Notes: generated from the letters alone by a model not told the origin. A stretch of 64,000 nt of DNA from Coprothermobacter proteolyticus DSM 5265 (GCF_000020945.1 NC_011295.1:620001-684000); one strand, 5' to 3'; counted from the first letter of the stretch, positions 55,526 through 63,867 are shown. Numbers and translations: made by a program.

Positions 55526-56532
55526 GTGCTTTATACGTAGTACTGGCAATTATTGCTTTGTCAGTGCTTATGATTTTCCACGAGTACGGCCATTACTTAG
55601 CAGCCAAGAGGCTACACTACCCAGTGACGGCTTTTGGTATAGGCTTCGGCCCAAACATCATAAAGAAACAGATCGGTGAAACCGAATTTCGTGTAGGCAT
55701 ACTTCTCTTTGGAGCCTATGTAGAAGTTCCTGCCATGGATGGTGAAGGAAACGAAACTATAAAACCACTTCATAAAGTTGCCATTGCCCTAGCCGGTCCG
55801 CTGATGAACTTCATACTAGCTTTCTTAGTTGTGTTTGTTGTTCTTGTGAGTGGCAACCCCTTGGAGCCAAGCGCAGTTGTGGGCTCTATTGTTCCTAACT
55901 CTTCAGCTGCTGAAGTGCTGCAGGTTGGTGACAAGATTCTTCAAGTGGATGGTAAGTCTATTAATAGCTTTGAGGATTTTCAGCGTATAGTGGCTAGTAA
56001 GAAAGTTGGGGATGAAGTTTCACTAGTCATAGAGCGAGACGACAATCAACTTACTGTTGAAGTGGAGGTAAGGGAACTTAGCTATGAAGGGGAAACTTTC
56101 GTGGGTGTTGGAATTTCAGGAGCTCCAACTAAGTATTCTCCTTTAGCTGCTTTAGGAAAGTCTTTTCAAGAACTTTGGACCATGATAAAGGAGCTCTGGA
56201 AGGCTTTAGTACTGATAATCTCCAGACCGAAGAATGTGGAAGTGATGGGAATAATTGGCATAACTGCTACCATGGCAAGTTTTGCCAAGGCTAATCTTAT
56301 GTTGTTCCTTTACCTGGTAGCGTTTATAAGTGCTAACTTAGGGTTTATAAACTTGGTTCCATTTCCGGCTCTTGACGGGAGTTTGATTTTAGTTGGTCTT
56401 ATTGAGAGTGCTATAAGAAGACCATTACCCAAAAGCTGGGTAAACACGGTGAACATAATTGGTTTTGTGTGCTTGATGGGTTTGATGATCTATGTATCGC
56501 TACTTGATATAGGGAGGCTTATGGGATTCTAA
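55522..56532 (+). CDS. rseP: Site-2 protease RseP/RasP family
   Basis: Intramembrane zinc metalloprotease. The HExxH motif is in MIFHEYGHYLAAKR and the third ligand region is VPFPALDG. One PDZ domain lies in the middle (about 115-195). Four membrane helices. 336 residues. TTG 55522 follows GGAGGT by 11 bases and overlaps the dxr stop; the GTG at 55501 would cover the Shine-Dalgarno. Probable roles are signal-peptide remnant clearance and regulated proteolysis. Confidence 0.93.
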   Translation: MSALYVVLAIIALSVLMIFHEYGHYLAAKRLHYPVTAFGIGFGPNIIKKQIGETEFRVGILLFGAYVEVPAMDGEGNETIKPLHKVAIALAGPLMNFILAFLVVFVVLVSGNPLEPSAVVGSIVPNSSAAEVLQVGDKILQVDGKSINSFEDFQRIVASKKVGDEVSLVIERDDNQLTVEVEVRELSYEGETFVGVGISGAPTKYSPLAALGKSFQELWTMIKELWKALVLIISRPKNVEVMGIIGITATMASFAKANLMLFLYLVAFISANLGFINLVPFPALDGSLILVGLIESAIRRPLPKSWVNTVNIIGFVCLMGLMIYVSLLDIGRLMGF

Positions 56533-56536
56533 GAAA

Positions 56537-57610
56537 ATGGACGTGCAAAGACGAAAGACTAAGGCAGTAAGTGTAGGTAACCTTGTAATCGGTGGCGGAG
56601 CCCCTGTAGTAGTACAAACCATGCTTAAAACGAACATAATCGATCTAAATGCTGCATTAGAAGAGCTTAGGCAGGACGTTGCTGCTGGAGCTCAACTAAT
56701 CCGTTTTGCGGTGCCCGATGAGCGCGCAGCGCGGAACATTGGTATACTTGTAAGACAGAGCCCTGTTCCTTTGGTAGCTGATATACATTTTGACCCAAAC
56801 TTGGCGCTGATCGCTTTGGAAAGTGGTGTGTCTAAGTTGAGGCTTAATCCAGGGACCATAAAGGATAAGGTGGCCAGACGTGAGATTGTGTTACTCGCGA
56901 AAGAGAAGAACATACCCATCCGCATAGGTCTTAACACTGGTAGTTTACCCTTGGAAAGAAGGAGAAACAGCGAAAGCTTGGTAGATTTTGCTGTCCGTGT
57001 AATGACGGAGGAAGTAGACATGCTTCGTGAACTTTCTTTTGAAAACATTGTGCTTTCTATAAAAAGTTCGGACCCTGTCGAAAACATCGCCATAAACCGC
57101 AAACTTGCACAGTGTTTCGACTATCCTATACATCTTGGGGTCACTGAAGCTGGACAGGGAACAGAAGGTTTGATTTATTCGGTTACAGGCATGGCTCCAT
57201 TGCTCCTTGAAGGTATTGGGGACACAATCAGGGTTTCCCTGAATGGTCCTTCTGTAGACGAAGTAGAAGCGGCGTACCACCTTTTAAGGGCTTGTGGTGT
57301 TCTGAAGAGGGGAGTCCATGTGGTAGCCTGTCCGACCTGCGGTCGCTTGGAAAGAAAAACTTGGGATGTAGTAGCCAACTTGAGGGAGAGATTGAAGGAT
57401 GTTGAGGAGCCTTTAGTCATAGCGGTGATGGGATGCATGGTGAACGGACCGCAAGAGGCTTCTCGTGCTGATATTGGTGTGGCTTTGGGTAAAGTCGGTG
57501 CTGTTCTTTTTAAAAAGGGACAAGTGGTGCGAGTAATAAAACCCAATGAAGATATTGCAGAAGTGATATTGTCTGAGTTAAAAACTGGGGAGGTCGAAAA
57601 AAAATTATGA
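56537..57610 (+). CDS. ispG: 4-Hydroxy-3-methylbut-2-enyl diphosphate synthase
   Basis: Iron-sulfur enzyme, seventh step of the MEP pathway. Cluster cysteines are in VACPTCGRLE and VMGCMVNGPQEA. N-terminal VVVQTMLKTNIIDLNA corresponds to the usual VQSMTNT block with a Leu-Lys change. 357 residues, the short bacterial form. ATG overlap with proS. Together with dxr this shows isoprenoids are made by the MEP route. Confidence 0.95.
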   Translation: MDVQRRKTKAVSVGNLVIGGGAPVVVQTMLKTNIIDLNAALEELRQDVAAGAQLIRFAVPDERAARNIGILVRQSPVPLVADIHFDPNLALIALESGVSKLRLNPGTIKDKVARREIVLLAKEKNIPIRIGLNTGSLPLERRRNSESLVDFAVRVMTEEVDMLRELSFENIVLSIKSSDPVENIAINRKLAQCFDYPIHLGVTEAGQGTEGLIYSVTGMAPLLLEGIGDTIRVSLNGPSVDEVEAAYHLLRACGVLKRGVHVVACPTCGRLERKTWDVVANLRERLKDVEEPLVIAVMGCMVNGPQEASRADIGVALGKVGAVLFKKGQVVRVIKPNEDIAEVILSELKTGEVEKKL

Positions 57611-59283
57611 GGGCTAGTAAGTTTTTTTACAAGACGCTCAGAGAAGATCCTAAGGATGCGGAAGCTACTTCTCACAAGCTTCTTATTAGGGCTTCCATGA
57701 TAAAACAAATCGCATCAGGTGTATACGCATTTTTACCTTTTGGCCACAAGGTTCTTAAGAAAATTGAGACTGTGGTTCGAGAAGAAATGGACAGAATTGG
57801 TGGCCAAGAGATGACCATGTCCATCATGATGCCGGCAGAAATGTGGAAGAAAACTGGACGATGGGAGCTCTACGGTGACGACATGATTAAGTTTAAAGAT
57901 AGAAAAGAACAAGATTTTTGTTTAGGACCTACTCATGAGGAACAGATTACTACCTTGGCTGGGCAACTGATTTCCTCCTACAAACAACTTCCTCAGCTGG
58001 TTTATCAAATTCAGACAAAATTTCGTGACGAGCCTCGTCCACGATTTGGCCTTATAAGACTTAGAGAATTTGTAATGAAGGATGCTTATTCGTTCCATGA
58101 CAGCGAGGAAAGTCTTAAAACAACCTATGACCAAGTTTTGAACGCCTATAAGAGAATACTTGAACGAATTGGGCTTAACTATGAAGTTGTAGCTGCAGAT
58201 CCGGGCCAAATTGGTGGAACCCTTTCGCACGAGTTCATTGTTCCAGCTGAAGTAGGTGAAAGTACTGTGTTCAAGTGTGATAGCTGCGGTTACGTTGCAA
58301 CTTCCGAAGTAGCCACTTCTGTTTTGCCAGCTCCGGCCTTCTTGGAAAAACCTGCTTTAGAAAAGGTTCACACGCCTGACACTTCTTCCATTGAAGATGT
58401 AGCAGAATTTCTGCAACTGTCCAAAGAACGAATCATAAAAGCGGTCATGGTCATTGGCGATAGTCGTCCTTATATGATCTTGGTTCGTGGTGACAGAGAA
58501 CTAGATGAATCGAAAATGAATAGACGTTTTACACAGTGGCGTATGATGACCGATGAGGAAATTCTCTCCATGGGCTTTATCCCAGGTTTTGTGGGTCCCA
58601 GAGAAGGCATAAATGAAATTACCATTCTTAAAGATAAGTCACTGGAGTCATTGGACTGGGGTGTTATCGGAGCCAATGAACGTGATTATCACATTGTTGG
58701 CGTGGAAGTATCAGAGTTGCCCTTCCATGAAATTGTTGATCTAGCGGAAGTGGCTGAGGGAGATTTGTGCCCTCAGTGCGGTAGTCCTCTTCGGAGCTTT
58801 ACAGGTTTGGAAGTAGGCCACATCTTCAGACTAGGCACCCGTTATTCCGAGCCCCTGGAAGCTTTCTATCATTCCGAAGATGGTGAGAGGAAGCCCTTTA
58901 TTATGGGTTGCTACGGAATCGGTGTTACACGTTTGGTTAGTGCAGTCATAGAACAGCATCATGATGATTTTGGAATTGTATGGCCTTGGTCAGTAGCGCC
59001 GTACCACGTGGTCATAATCCCCATAGGAGATGTGGAAGCACAAGTTCAAGAGCTGGAAAATACTCTGTCCTCAGCTGGATTAGATGTCTTTGTTGACGAC
59101 AGAGACGAACGGCCCGGTGTTAAATTCGTAGATGCCGATCTTATCGGCTTCCCTGTTCGCCTTGTTGTAAACGCGAAAAAAGAAGGCAAAGTGGAGATTA
59201 AGTTCAGGAAAACTGGAGAGACTCTGTTGGTCGGGCAAGAAGATGTCTTGGACACGGTTTTGAGAGGTGCAGTCAACCTGTGA
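57607..59283 (+). CDS. proS: Prolyl-tRNA synthetase
   Basis: Class II synthetase of the bacterial type with the YbaK-like editing insertion between motifs 2 and 3 (about 225-380), which removes mischarged Ala-tRNA-Pro. Motif 2 includes RDEPRPRFGLIRLREFVMKD; motif 3 is around GCYGIGVTRLVSA. The C-terminal anticodon-binding domain (HVVIIPIG onward) follows. A Cys pair (CDSCGY and CPQCGS) lies at the insertion edges. 558 residues. It closes the conserved operon; polC, often next, is absent. Confidence 0.96.
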   Translation: MRASKFFYKTLREDPKDAEATSHKLLIRASMIKQIASGVYAFLPFGHKVLKKIETVVREEMDRIGGQEMTMSIMMPAEMWKKTGRWELYGDDMIKFKDRKEQDFCLGPTHEEQITTLAGQLISSYKQLPQLVYQIQTKFRDEPRPRFGLIRLREFVMKDAYSFHDSEESLKTTYDQVLNAYKRILERIGLNYEVVAADPGQIGGTLSHEFIVPAEVGESTVFKCDSCGYVATSEVATSVLPAPAFLEKPALEKVHTPDTSSIEDVAEFLQLSKERIIKAVMVIGDSRPYMILVRGDRELDESKMNRRFTQWRMMTDEEILSMGFIPGFVGPREGINEITILKDKSLESLDWGVIGANERDYHIVGVEVSELPFHEIVDLAEVAEGDLCPQCGSPLRSFTGLEVGHIFRLGTRYSEPLEAFYHSEDGERKPFIMGCYGIGVTRLVSAVIEQHHDDFGIVWPWSVAPYHVVIIPIGDVEAQVQELENTLSSAGLDVFVDDRDERPGVKFVDADLIGFPVRLVVNAKKEGKVEIKFRKTGETLLVGQEDVLDTVLRGAVNL

Positions 59284-59918
59284 GAACAGACAGCTTCTTA
59301 GTAATAATTCCAGCTTTCAATGAAGAGAAGAACATTGGCAGAGTACTAAAGCCTTTAAGAGAAGAGAATTTACCCGTATTGGTAGTAGATGATGGTTCTA
59401 CTGATAGAACAGCATGGGTTGCATCTGATGAGAGGGTTTTGTTAATTGTATTTCCACGCAATCGCGGTAAAAGTGCCGCTGTGAAGGAAGCCTTGAGGTT
59501 CAATGTGGACAAAGTAGTCCTTTTGGACGCCGACTTAACAGGGTTAACTCGTAACCATGCACTGCAAATAAAACAGTGGATTAGCACTTACAATTGCGCC
59601 AGAATTATTCTAAAGGGTGGTAGGGCGGCCACTACATGGTCGCATATGATTAGCCCTGTATTAGCCGGTCAGCGTATTTTGCCTATGGCGGTGCTTAGGA
59701 AATTTTATGAGAGTTCAAGCGTTACTGGTTTTCAGCTGGAGGTTGCACTGGAAGATTTTTTGAAGAAGGAAGGAATAAGACAAGAGGAACTTGTTTTGGA
59801 AGGCGTAGGCCAAATCATGAAAGAAGAGAAGCGAGGGTTTTGGCCGGGGTTAAAAGCACGCCTTAGAATGTATCTGGACATTTTGGCTTATAAACTTAGA
59901 GGGAGACCCACCATATAA
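59280..59918 (+). CDS. Family-2-like glycosyltransferase
   Basis: 212 residues with the GT-A nucleotide-sugar fold: IIPAFNEEKNIGRVL, VVDDGSTDRT and the metal-binding LLDADLTG. It resembles the dolichol-phosphate/glucosyl-3-phosphoglycerate group in size, but the second domain is short and no membrane helix is evident. Donor and acceptor cannot be assigned. GTG overlaps the proS stop and a terminator follows, so it is the last gene of the rpsB operon. Confidence 0.8.
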   Translation: MRTDSFLVIIPAFNEEKNIGRVLKPLREENLPVLVVDDGSTDRTAWVASDERVLLIVFPRNRGKSAAVKEALRFNVDKVVLLDADLTGLTRNHALQIKQWISTYNCARIILKGGRAATTWSHMISPVLAGQRILPMAVLRKFYESSSVTGFQLEVALEDFLKKEGIRQEELVLEGVGQIMKEEKRGFWPGLKARLRMYLDILAYKLRGRPTI

Positions 59919-59945
59919 CACATCGGTTGGGTCTCCCTGTTTTTC
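59900..59945 (+). terminator. Rho-independent terminator of the rpsB-proS operon
   Basis: An 11-base-pair stem (59900-59910 with 59928-59938) is followed by TTTTT at 59940-59944. The glycosyltransferase stop codon (59916-59918) lies in the loop, so coding sequence and terminator overlap, as at 10158-10215. Confidence 0.88.
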
Positions 59946-59977
59946 TCATTGATTGGTTAATTGCCTCTTTTTACCTT

Positions 59978-60241
59978 TTACTCCCTGGGTTCGATGATAA
60001 ACTTGATAGCAGTTCTGTCTTCTTCTCCAATCTTTACATCGGTAAATCCTGGAATGCAAACAATGTCGATACCGTTTGGAGCTAGAAAACCTCTTGCAAT
60101 AGCGATTGCCTTTGTGGCCTGGTTTACTGCACCGGCCCCAATAGCCTGTAATTCTGCTTCTCCGTGCTTTCTAATTACTTCCGCAAGCGCACCAGCGGCT
60201 TTCTTCGGATCAGTCTTCGCCGAAATCTTCAGTACTTCCAT
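59978..60241 (-). CDS. spoVS: Stage V sporulation protein S (SpoVS) homologue
   Basis: 87 residues of the SpoVS family, an Alba-like fold presumed to bind nucleic acid. The core AGALAEVIRKHGEAELQAIG and NQATKAIAIARGFL are typical. In Bacillus it affects spore coat/septum events; it is also widespread in non-spore-formers such as Thermus and Thermotoga, so no sporulation is implied. AAGGAGGG is 7 bases before the ATG and the gene has its own promoter. It seems monocistronic. Confidence 0.92.
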   Translation of the reverse strand: MEVLKISAKTDPKKAAGALAEVIRKHGEAELQAIGAGAVNQATKAIAIARGFLAPNGIDIVCIPGFTDVKIGEEDRTAIKFIIEPRE

Positions 60242-60274
60242 GCTAGAACCCTCCTTGTATCAAAGGTTATTCTA

Positions 60275-60302
60275 ATTATACCCCATTAGAGATTATTTCA
60301 AA
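60275..60302 (-). promoter_or_regulatory. Promoter of spoVS
   Basis: On the minus strand TATAAT lies at 60280-60275 with TTTGAA at 60302-60297 (16-base spacer). Transcription would start near 60268, giving a leader of about 27 bases with AAGGAGGG. The -35 begins just past the stop of the upstream membrane-protein gene at 60304. Confidence 0.7.
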
Positions 60303-60303
60303 C

Positions 60304-60765
60304 TTACCCTTTGCGCTTCTTGTAAGCTTGAGGAGCCCACCATGGTTCGTCCCACATTTCGGCGGCAGAACCGCCCCATGGGGCAGACACCAAGGAGGTA
60401 AACACGCCCAAACTTCCACCAATTACTGCCCCAACGACACCCAGTATGTGGGAGCCAACCCAAGCTAAGAAAATGGCTGCACCCAGTACTTGGAAAAGTT
60501 TTGGCATAGTTTGTTTTCTTATCCTCACTGTAAGAATAGCTACCAACATGGCAAGTGTCATCACTCCAAGAATAGCTGGAAATGTTATCATGTAAACGAA
60601 ATCATAAAGTTCCATGACAAGAACCAGCGCTAGTAGCCAGTACGATTTTGATTTTGTTTTTGGAGTCTGGGTGGGGCTGCTAAAGTACTGAACGAACCCA
60701 CCCCAGAAGAACCAAAAGAGGTAAAGGACAATAAAGGTGATGAATATTGCAGCTACTACTTGCAT
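60304..60765 (-). CDS. Unrecognised small membrane protein
   Basis: 153 residues, no family recognised. Four hydrophobic segments are visible (about 2-25, 42-66, 68-83 and 93-122). The start is aromatic-rich (FWFFWGGFVQYF), and the C-terminus is Trp-rich (PWGGSAAEMWDEPWWAPQA) and ends in basic residues. The stop lies next to the spoVS promoter. The ATG is only 6 bases past a TATAAT, with no Shine-Dalgarno, so the mRNA is predicted to be leaderless. It diverges from the GATase-like gene at 60810. Confidence 0.7.
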   Translation of the reverse strand: MQVVAAIFITFIVLYLFWFFWGGFVQYFSSPTQTPKTKSKSYWLLALVLVMELYDFVYMITFPAILGVMTLAMLVAILTVRIRKQTMPKLFQVLGAAIFLAWVGSHILGVVGAVIGGSLGVFTSLVSAPWGGSAAEMWDEPWWAPQAYKKRKG

Positions 60766-60771
60766 GTTTCT

Positions 60772-60777
60772 ATTATA
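60772..60777 (-). promoter_or_regulatory. -10 box of the membrane-protein gene, predicting a leaderless start
   Basis: On the minus strand TATAAT spans 60777-60772. The expected start 7 bases on is 60765, the A of the ATG. The -35 region is weak. On the plus strand the same bases contain TATTAT (60771-60776) with TTGCAG 18 bases upstream, a possible promoter for the divergent gene. Confidence 0.55.
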
Positions 60778-60809
60778 ACCGAAGCTCTTCAGTGAGGTGA
60801 TATGAAATC

Positions 60810-61394
60810 ATGAAAATCGGTTGGGACACGTCGCATCTGGAATTCACTATAGCGGACTATTACTACTTTGGGAAGCTTAGTGATCTGCTTTTGAATAGCG
60901 GTTTTTTGGTAGATGAAGTTAAGGATTTTGATACTTTAAATCGCTATGATACTATCGTTTTCAACTATCCAGAGAAACCTTTCAATGATGCCGAAGTAAA
61001 TAAGATAGATAGTTGGGTTAGGCAAGGCAAAGTAGTGATCTTTGCAGGCTACTACAAAAACGAGGACGGAGTTGGGGAGAACATAAACGGGATAACGAAG
61101 CATTTCGGTCTTACCTTGAATTTAAGCGAGGCGCTTGACCAGTCTAGCGAAGATCCGTACTTTGTAAACGTTGTAAGCCGAACCGGCCTAAGGGGAGTGT
61201 TTCCGTGCACAGATACTGTGTCAGGTGGTGAAGCTATATTGACTTCTAAGGTAGGAAACGTAGGCTGTCAGATCAAACTGGGAATGGGGAAATTGGTCTT
61301 ACTTGGTAGCTGTGTATTCTGGGATTCTTTTAGTCTTCACTTAGCAGATAACGCAACCATTGCCACGAAGCTCCTAGCAGGCGAAGAAATCTAG
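60810..61394 (+). CDS. Unknown protein, DUF4350/GATase1-like
   Basis: 194 residues. Alternating strands and helices with DTIVFNYPEKPFNDAEVNKI, WVRQGKVVIFAGYY and GKLVLLGSCVFWDSF resemble the flavodoxin-like fold of DUF4350 or class-I glutamine amidotransferase relatives; the last block would correspond to the end of such domains. No clear nucleophile Cys-His-Glu triad is seen. A three-codon ATG-AAA-TCA-TGA frame (60802-60813) precedes and overlaps the ATG; GAGGTG at 60794-60799 is 10 bases from the real start. No signal peptide. Confidence 0.68.
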   Translation: MKIGWDTSHLEFTIADYYYFGKLSDLLLNSGFLVDEVKDFDTLNRYDTIVFNYPEKPFNDAEVNKIDSWVRQGKVVIFAGYYKNEDGVGENINGITKHFGLTLNLSEALDQSSEDPYFVNVVSRTGLRGVFPCTDTVSGGEAILTSKVGNVGCQIKLGMGKLVLLGSCVFWDSFSLHLADNATIATKLLAGEEI

Positions 61395-61427
61395 TTTGTG
61401 TAGTGAAAGGCTTAACGTCTTCTAATA

Positions 61428-62006
61428 TCAAGAGTACTTCCTAATGACGGCTACAACTTTGCCAACAATCTGTACTTCTTCATTAAGGGGAAGAGGCTCG
61501 TATTTTGGGTTGTCGGGTTCTAGCCACCAATTACCATATTTGTCCTGTTTCACACGCTTGACAGTAGCCATTTCGTCTATGATTGCGACTATGATGTCGC
61601 CGTTGATCCATTCGGCATCAGAGTTAACTATGACAACGTCTCCTTCCAAAATACCTGCTCCCTGCATGGAGTCGCCTTTGACTTTTAGCCCAAACTGATT
61701 AGGATTAGCGAAGATATCTTCCATTGAAAGATAACCTTCAAGCTCTTCTACAGCTAGCGTTTTCAAACCTGCCGTTACTTTTCCTATTAAGGGTACTTCC
61801 ATAGGAAGCACCAGTGAACGATGACCTGAAGTGCGTTTTATGTATCCTTTTTTTTCCAAAGCTTCTAAGTGTTTGGAAACGCCTCTTGGTGAAGATATCC
61901 CTAGAATAGTGCACAATTCTCTAACTGTAGGAGGATAATGGTTTTGGGCGATAAATGTTCTTATAGCATCCAATACTTCTTTTTGCCGAGCTGTCAGTTC
62001 TTTCAT
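61428..62006 (-). CDS. lexA: LexA repressor
   Basis: SOS repressor. N-terminal winged helix-turn-helix (LTARQKEVLDAI to about residue 65, with GVSKHLEALEKKGYIKR). The self-cleavage site Ala-Gly is in KVTAGLKTL; the Ser-Lys dyad is Ser in GDSMQGAG and Lys in TVKRV. 192 residues. The start is ATG 62006; the upstream in-frame codons to 62024 run into the -10 box. With 8 bases between TATACT and ATG the mRNA is probably leaderless, and an inverted repeat covers the promoter. Confidence 0.94.
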   Translation of the reverse strand: MKELTARQKEVLDAIRTFIAQNHYPPTVRELCTILGISSPRGVSKHLEALEKKGYIKRTSGHRSLVLPMEVPLIGKVTAGLKTLAVEELEGYLSMEDIFANPNQFGLKVKGDSMQGAGILEGDVVIVNSDAEWINGDIIVAIIDEMATVKRVKQDKYGNWWLEPDNPKYEPLPLNEEVQIVGKVVAVIRKYS

Positions 62007-62014
62007 ACAACAAA

Positions 62015-62031
62015 AGTATACCATAAGTACT
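62015..62031 (-). promoter_or_regulatory. lexA promoter and probable autoregulatory operator
   Basis: On the minus strand an extended -10 (TGGTATACT, box 62020-62015) is followed 8 bases on by the lexA ATG. The 17 bases 62015-62031 form an imperfect inverted repeat with half-sites AGTA and TACT spaced by 9 (AGTACTTATGGTATACT). Placing it over the -10 fits autorepression; it is not the Bacillus GAAC-N4-GTTC box. No other copy was noticed in the window. Confidence 0.5.
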
Positions 62032-62038
62032 AACCTTC

Positions 62039-62067
62039 TTTACAGCAGTATGGCTTTCGTGTATAAT
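62039..62067 (+). promoter_or_regulatory. Strong promoter of tRNA-Leu and the AIR-synthase-like gene
   Basis: TTTACA at 62039-62044 and TATAAT at 62062-62067 are exactly 17 bases apart. Transcription would start near 62074, seven bases before the tRNA. The -35 lies next to the lexA operator, so repressor binding could in principle affect both. Confidence 0.85.
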
Positions 62068-62080
62068 TAGTTTTGATTGT

Positions 62081-62166
<86 letters not shown>

Positions 62167-63099
62167 ATGGAAGGCAAAGTACCAGTTTCTTATATAGGCG
62201 ATTTGGTAGAGCGGTTCTACGGAAAACGCCGTCAAGAAGTGTTGATCGATGCTAGCAATCTCACTGACAGTGCAGTGGTAGATTTAGATGCTCCCATGGT
62301 GGTTAGTACTGACCCAATAACTGGTGCTGATAACCATGTGGTTACACAGCTAGCAGTCCACATAAATGCAAATGATGTAAGGGTTGCTGGCGGAGAGCCA
62401 GTAGCTTTTTTGGCAGTTCTTCTTTTGCCCACCAATTTTCCACAAAAAGACATAGAAGGCATGTTTGAGCATCTTCATGAAGGGTTGGATTACGAGAATG
62501 CTCAGTTAGTGGGAGGCCACAGCGAGTTTACATCAGCTGTGACGAAACCTGTAGTAGTTGGCACTATGTTTGGTAAAAGGATTAGAGTACTTGGTAAGGA
62601 CCTTGTAAGACCTGGGCAGCACGTGTTTTTCGCAGGAACATTGGGCCGGGAGGCTATGATGATTTTAAGGGGTTCCTACGGAGACGACATACTCAAGGTT
62701 TCTGTCAAGCCCATCATGGATGTCGCCTTAAATGTTCCCTCATTGGTCTTTGCCCATGATCTGACTGAGGGAGGGCTAGTGGCTGGTCTCTGGGAGCTGA
62801 CACGGGGAACGTCCCTTGGCATTGAGGCTTCTTTTCCTGAGAGTTATCTGGACCAAGAACTGATTCAGCTTTCCCGCCGGTTCCAGTTTAACCCCTACAA
62901 AATAATTTCTTCGGGTTCTGTGCTGCTGGTCTGCGAGAATGAACGTGAAATGAGAGAAAAACTCGAAGAAGAACATCTGCCTTTTGTCTATCTGGGGCAG
63001 TTACATAAAAACTCTGTTACGTCTTTGAATGGTGTGCCACTGGGGGATCTTGATCCTGAAGGCCCCGATGAGCTCTGGACTTTGCAGAAGAGAGTATAG
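62167..63099 (+). CDS. AIR-synthase-related protein (HypE/SelD-like superfamily)
   Basis: 310 residues with the two-domain AIR synthase fold: STDPITGADNHV, NANDVRVAGGEPVAF and FAHDLTEGGLVAGLWEL are ATP-binding hallmarks, and PYKIISSGSVLLV ends the second domain. HypE is the closest named relative, but the C-terminal PRIC-type Cys of HypE is missing (it ends LQKRV), so the reaction is unknown. The ATG is directly next to the tRNA-Leu CCA end, leaving no room for a Shine-Dalgarno. Family-typical N-terminus supports this start. Confidence 0.82.
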   Translation: MEGKVPVSYIGDLVERFYGKRRQEVLIDASNLTDSAVVDLDAPMVVSTDPITGADNHVVTQLAVHINANDVRVAGGEPVAFLAVLLLPTNFPQKDIEGMFEHLHEGLDYENAQLVGGHSEFTSAVTKPVVVGTMFGKRIRVLGKDLVRPGQHVFFAGTLGREAMMILRGSYGDDILKVSVKPIMDVALNVPSLVFAHDLTEGGLVAGLWELTRGTSLGIEASFPESYLDQELIQLSRRFQFNPYKIISSGSVLLVCENEREMREKLEEEHLPFVYLGQLHKNSVTSLNGVPLGDLDPEGPDELWTLQKRV

Positions 63100-63206
63100 C
63101 TCCAATACTTCAACACTACACAGTAGCTAATAGCTTGCTTAGAGAAGAAAGCCATTTTAGTGAACGACATTGTATTCTTCCAAGTGTTCAAACGTTTACA
63201 AATGTG

Positions 63207-63212
63207 TATAAT
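63207..63212 (+). promoter_or_regulatory. -10 box of the first ferredoxin gene
   Basis: TATAAT at 63207-63212, with TG directly before it, would start transcription near 63219; AAGGAGG (63234-63240) then serves the ATG at 63251. The -35 region is weak. A perfect 8-base palindrome AAACGTTT (63190-63197) lies just upstream and could be an operator. The rest of the 150-base gap after the AIR-synthase-like gene shows no terminator or RNA gene that I can see. Confidence 0.6.
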
Positions 63213-63220
63213 TGTGTTAG

Positions 63221-63433
<213 letters not shown>

Positions 63434-63511
63434 TCTACGTATCCTAGTACACTGAGCTGTGGATCGGCTAGTTACTCTTTAAGTCATTGAAAATGTCTAT
63501 GCTGTGAAACG

Positions 63512-63539
63512 TTGACAATTTCAAATTTCTTGCTATACT
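63512..63539 (+). promoter_or_regulatory. Promoter of rpsT
   Basis: TTGACA at 63512-63517 is a perfect -35; TATACT at 63534-63539 is 16 bases on and preceded by TGC (extended -10). Transcription would start near 63546. This is the best sigma-70 promoter in the window. An 11-base inverted repeat flanks the -10 box. Confidence 0.9.
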
Positions 63540-63562
63540 TAAAATACAAGTCAAGAAATTTG
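63522..63562. repeat. 11-bp perfect inverted repeat flanking the rpsT -10 box
   Basis: CAAATTTCTTG (63522-63532) and CAAGAAATTTG (63552-63562) are perfect inverted copies separated by 19 bases that contain the -10 box. The left arm lies upstream of the transcription start, so this cannot be a simple mRNA hairpin; it has the geometry of a protein-binding operator or cruciform. Confidence 0.75.
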
Positions 63563-63579
63563 TTGAAAGGAGTGAAGTT

Positions 63580-63846
63580 ATGGCTAACACAATTTCTGCA
63601 GAGCGACGCATTCGGCTTACGAAGAAAGAAACCGCATACAACAGATACTGGCGTACAACCATGAAGACGTATGTAAAGAGGGCTAAGAAAGCTATCGAAA
63701 GTGGTGATCGTGAAGCAGCTGAAGCAGCCGTGCTGAAAGCTCAGAGTGTCATTGACAAGGTGGCAGTAAAAGGCGTTATTCACAAGAACGAAGCTGCCAG
63801 GCGTAAATCTCGTCTGATGAAGCTATTCAATCAGAAGTTTCAGTAG
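63580..63846 (+). CDS. rpsT: 30S ribosomal protein S20
   Basis: 88 residues, basic and helical, with the start ISAERRIRLTKKETAYNRYW and the C-terminal HKNEAARRKSRLMKLF, both typical of S20. ATG 63580 has AAGGAG 8-9 bases upstream. It is transcribed from its own strong promoter and sits alone between two ferredoxin genes, a setting not usual for rpsT. Confidence 0.95.
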   Translation: MANTISAERRIRLTKKETAYNRYWRTTMKTYVKRAKKAIESGDREAAEAAVLKAQSVIDKVAVKGVIHKNEAARRKSRLMKLFNQKFQ

Positions 63847-63867
63847 TGTTGGAAGCAGTATGTCTTG

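Noticed and set aside
59978-60241. Evidence that the organism sporulates (spoVS)
   Set aside because: SpoVS homologues are common in non-sporulating thermophiles; no other spore-specific gene is in the window (WhiA and SpoVS both occur outside spore-formers).
59961-60275. Plus-strand frame opposite spoVS (104 codons)
   Set aside because: It is the antisense shadow of spoVS, lacks a Shine-Dalgarno and has no domain.
62167-63099. Calling the AIR-synthase-like protein HypE
   Set aside because: The C-terminal PRIC-type cysteine needed for carbamoyl transfer is missing and no other hyp genes are nearby.
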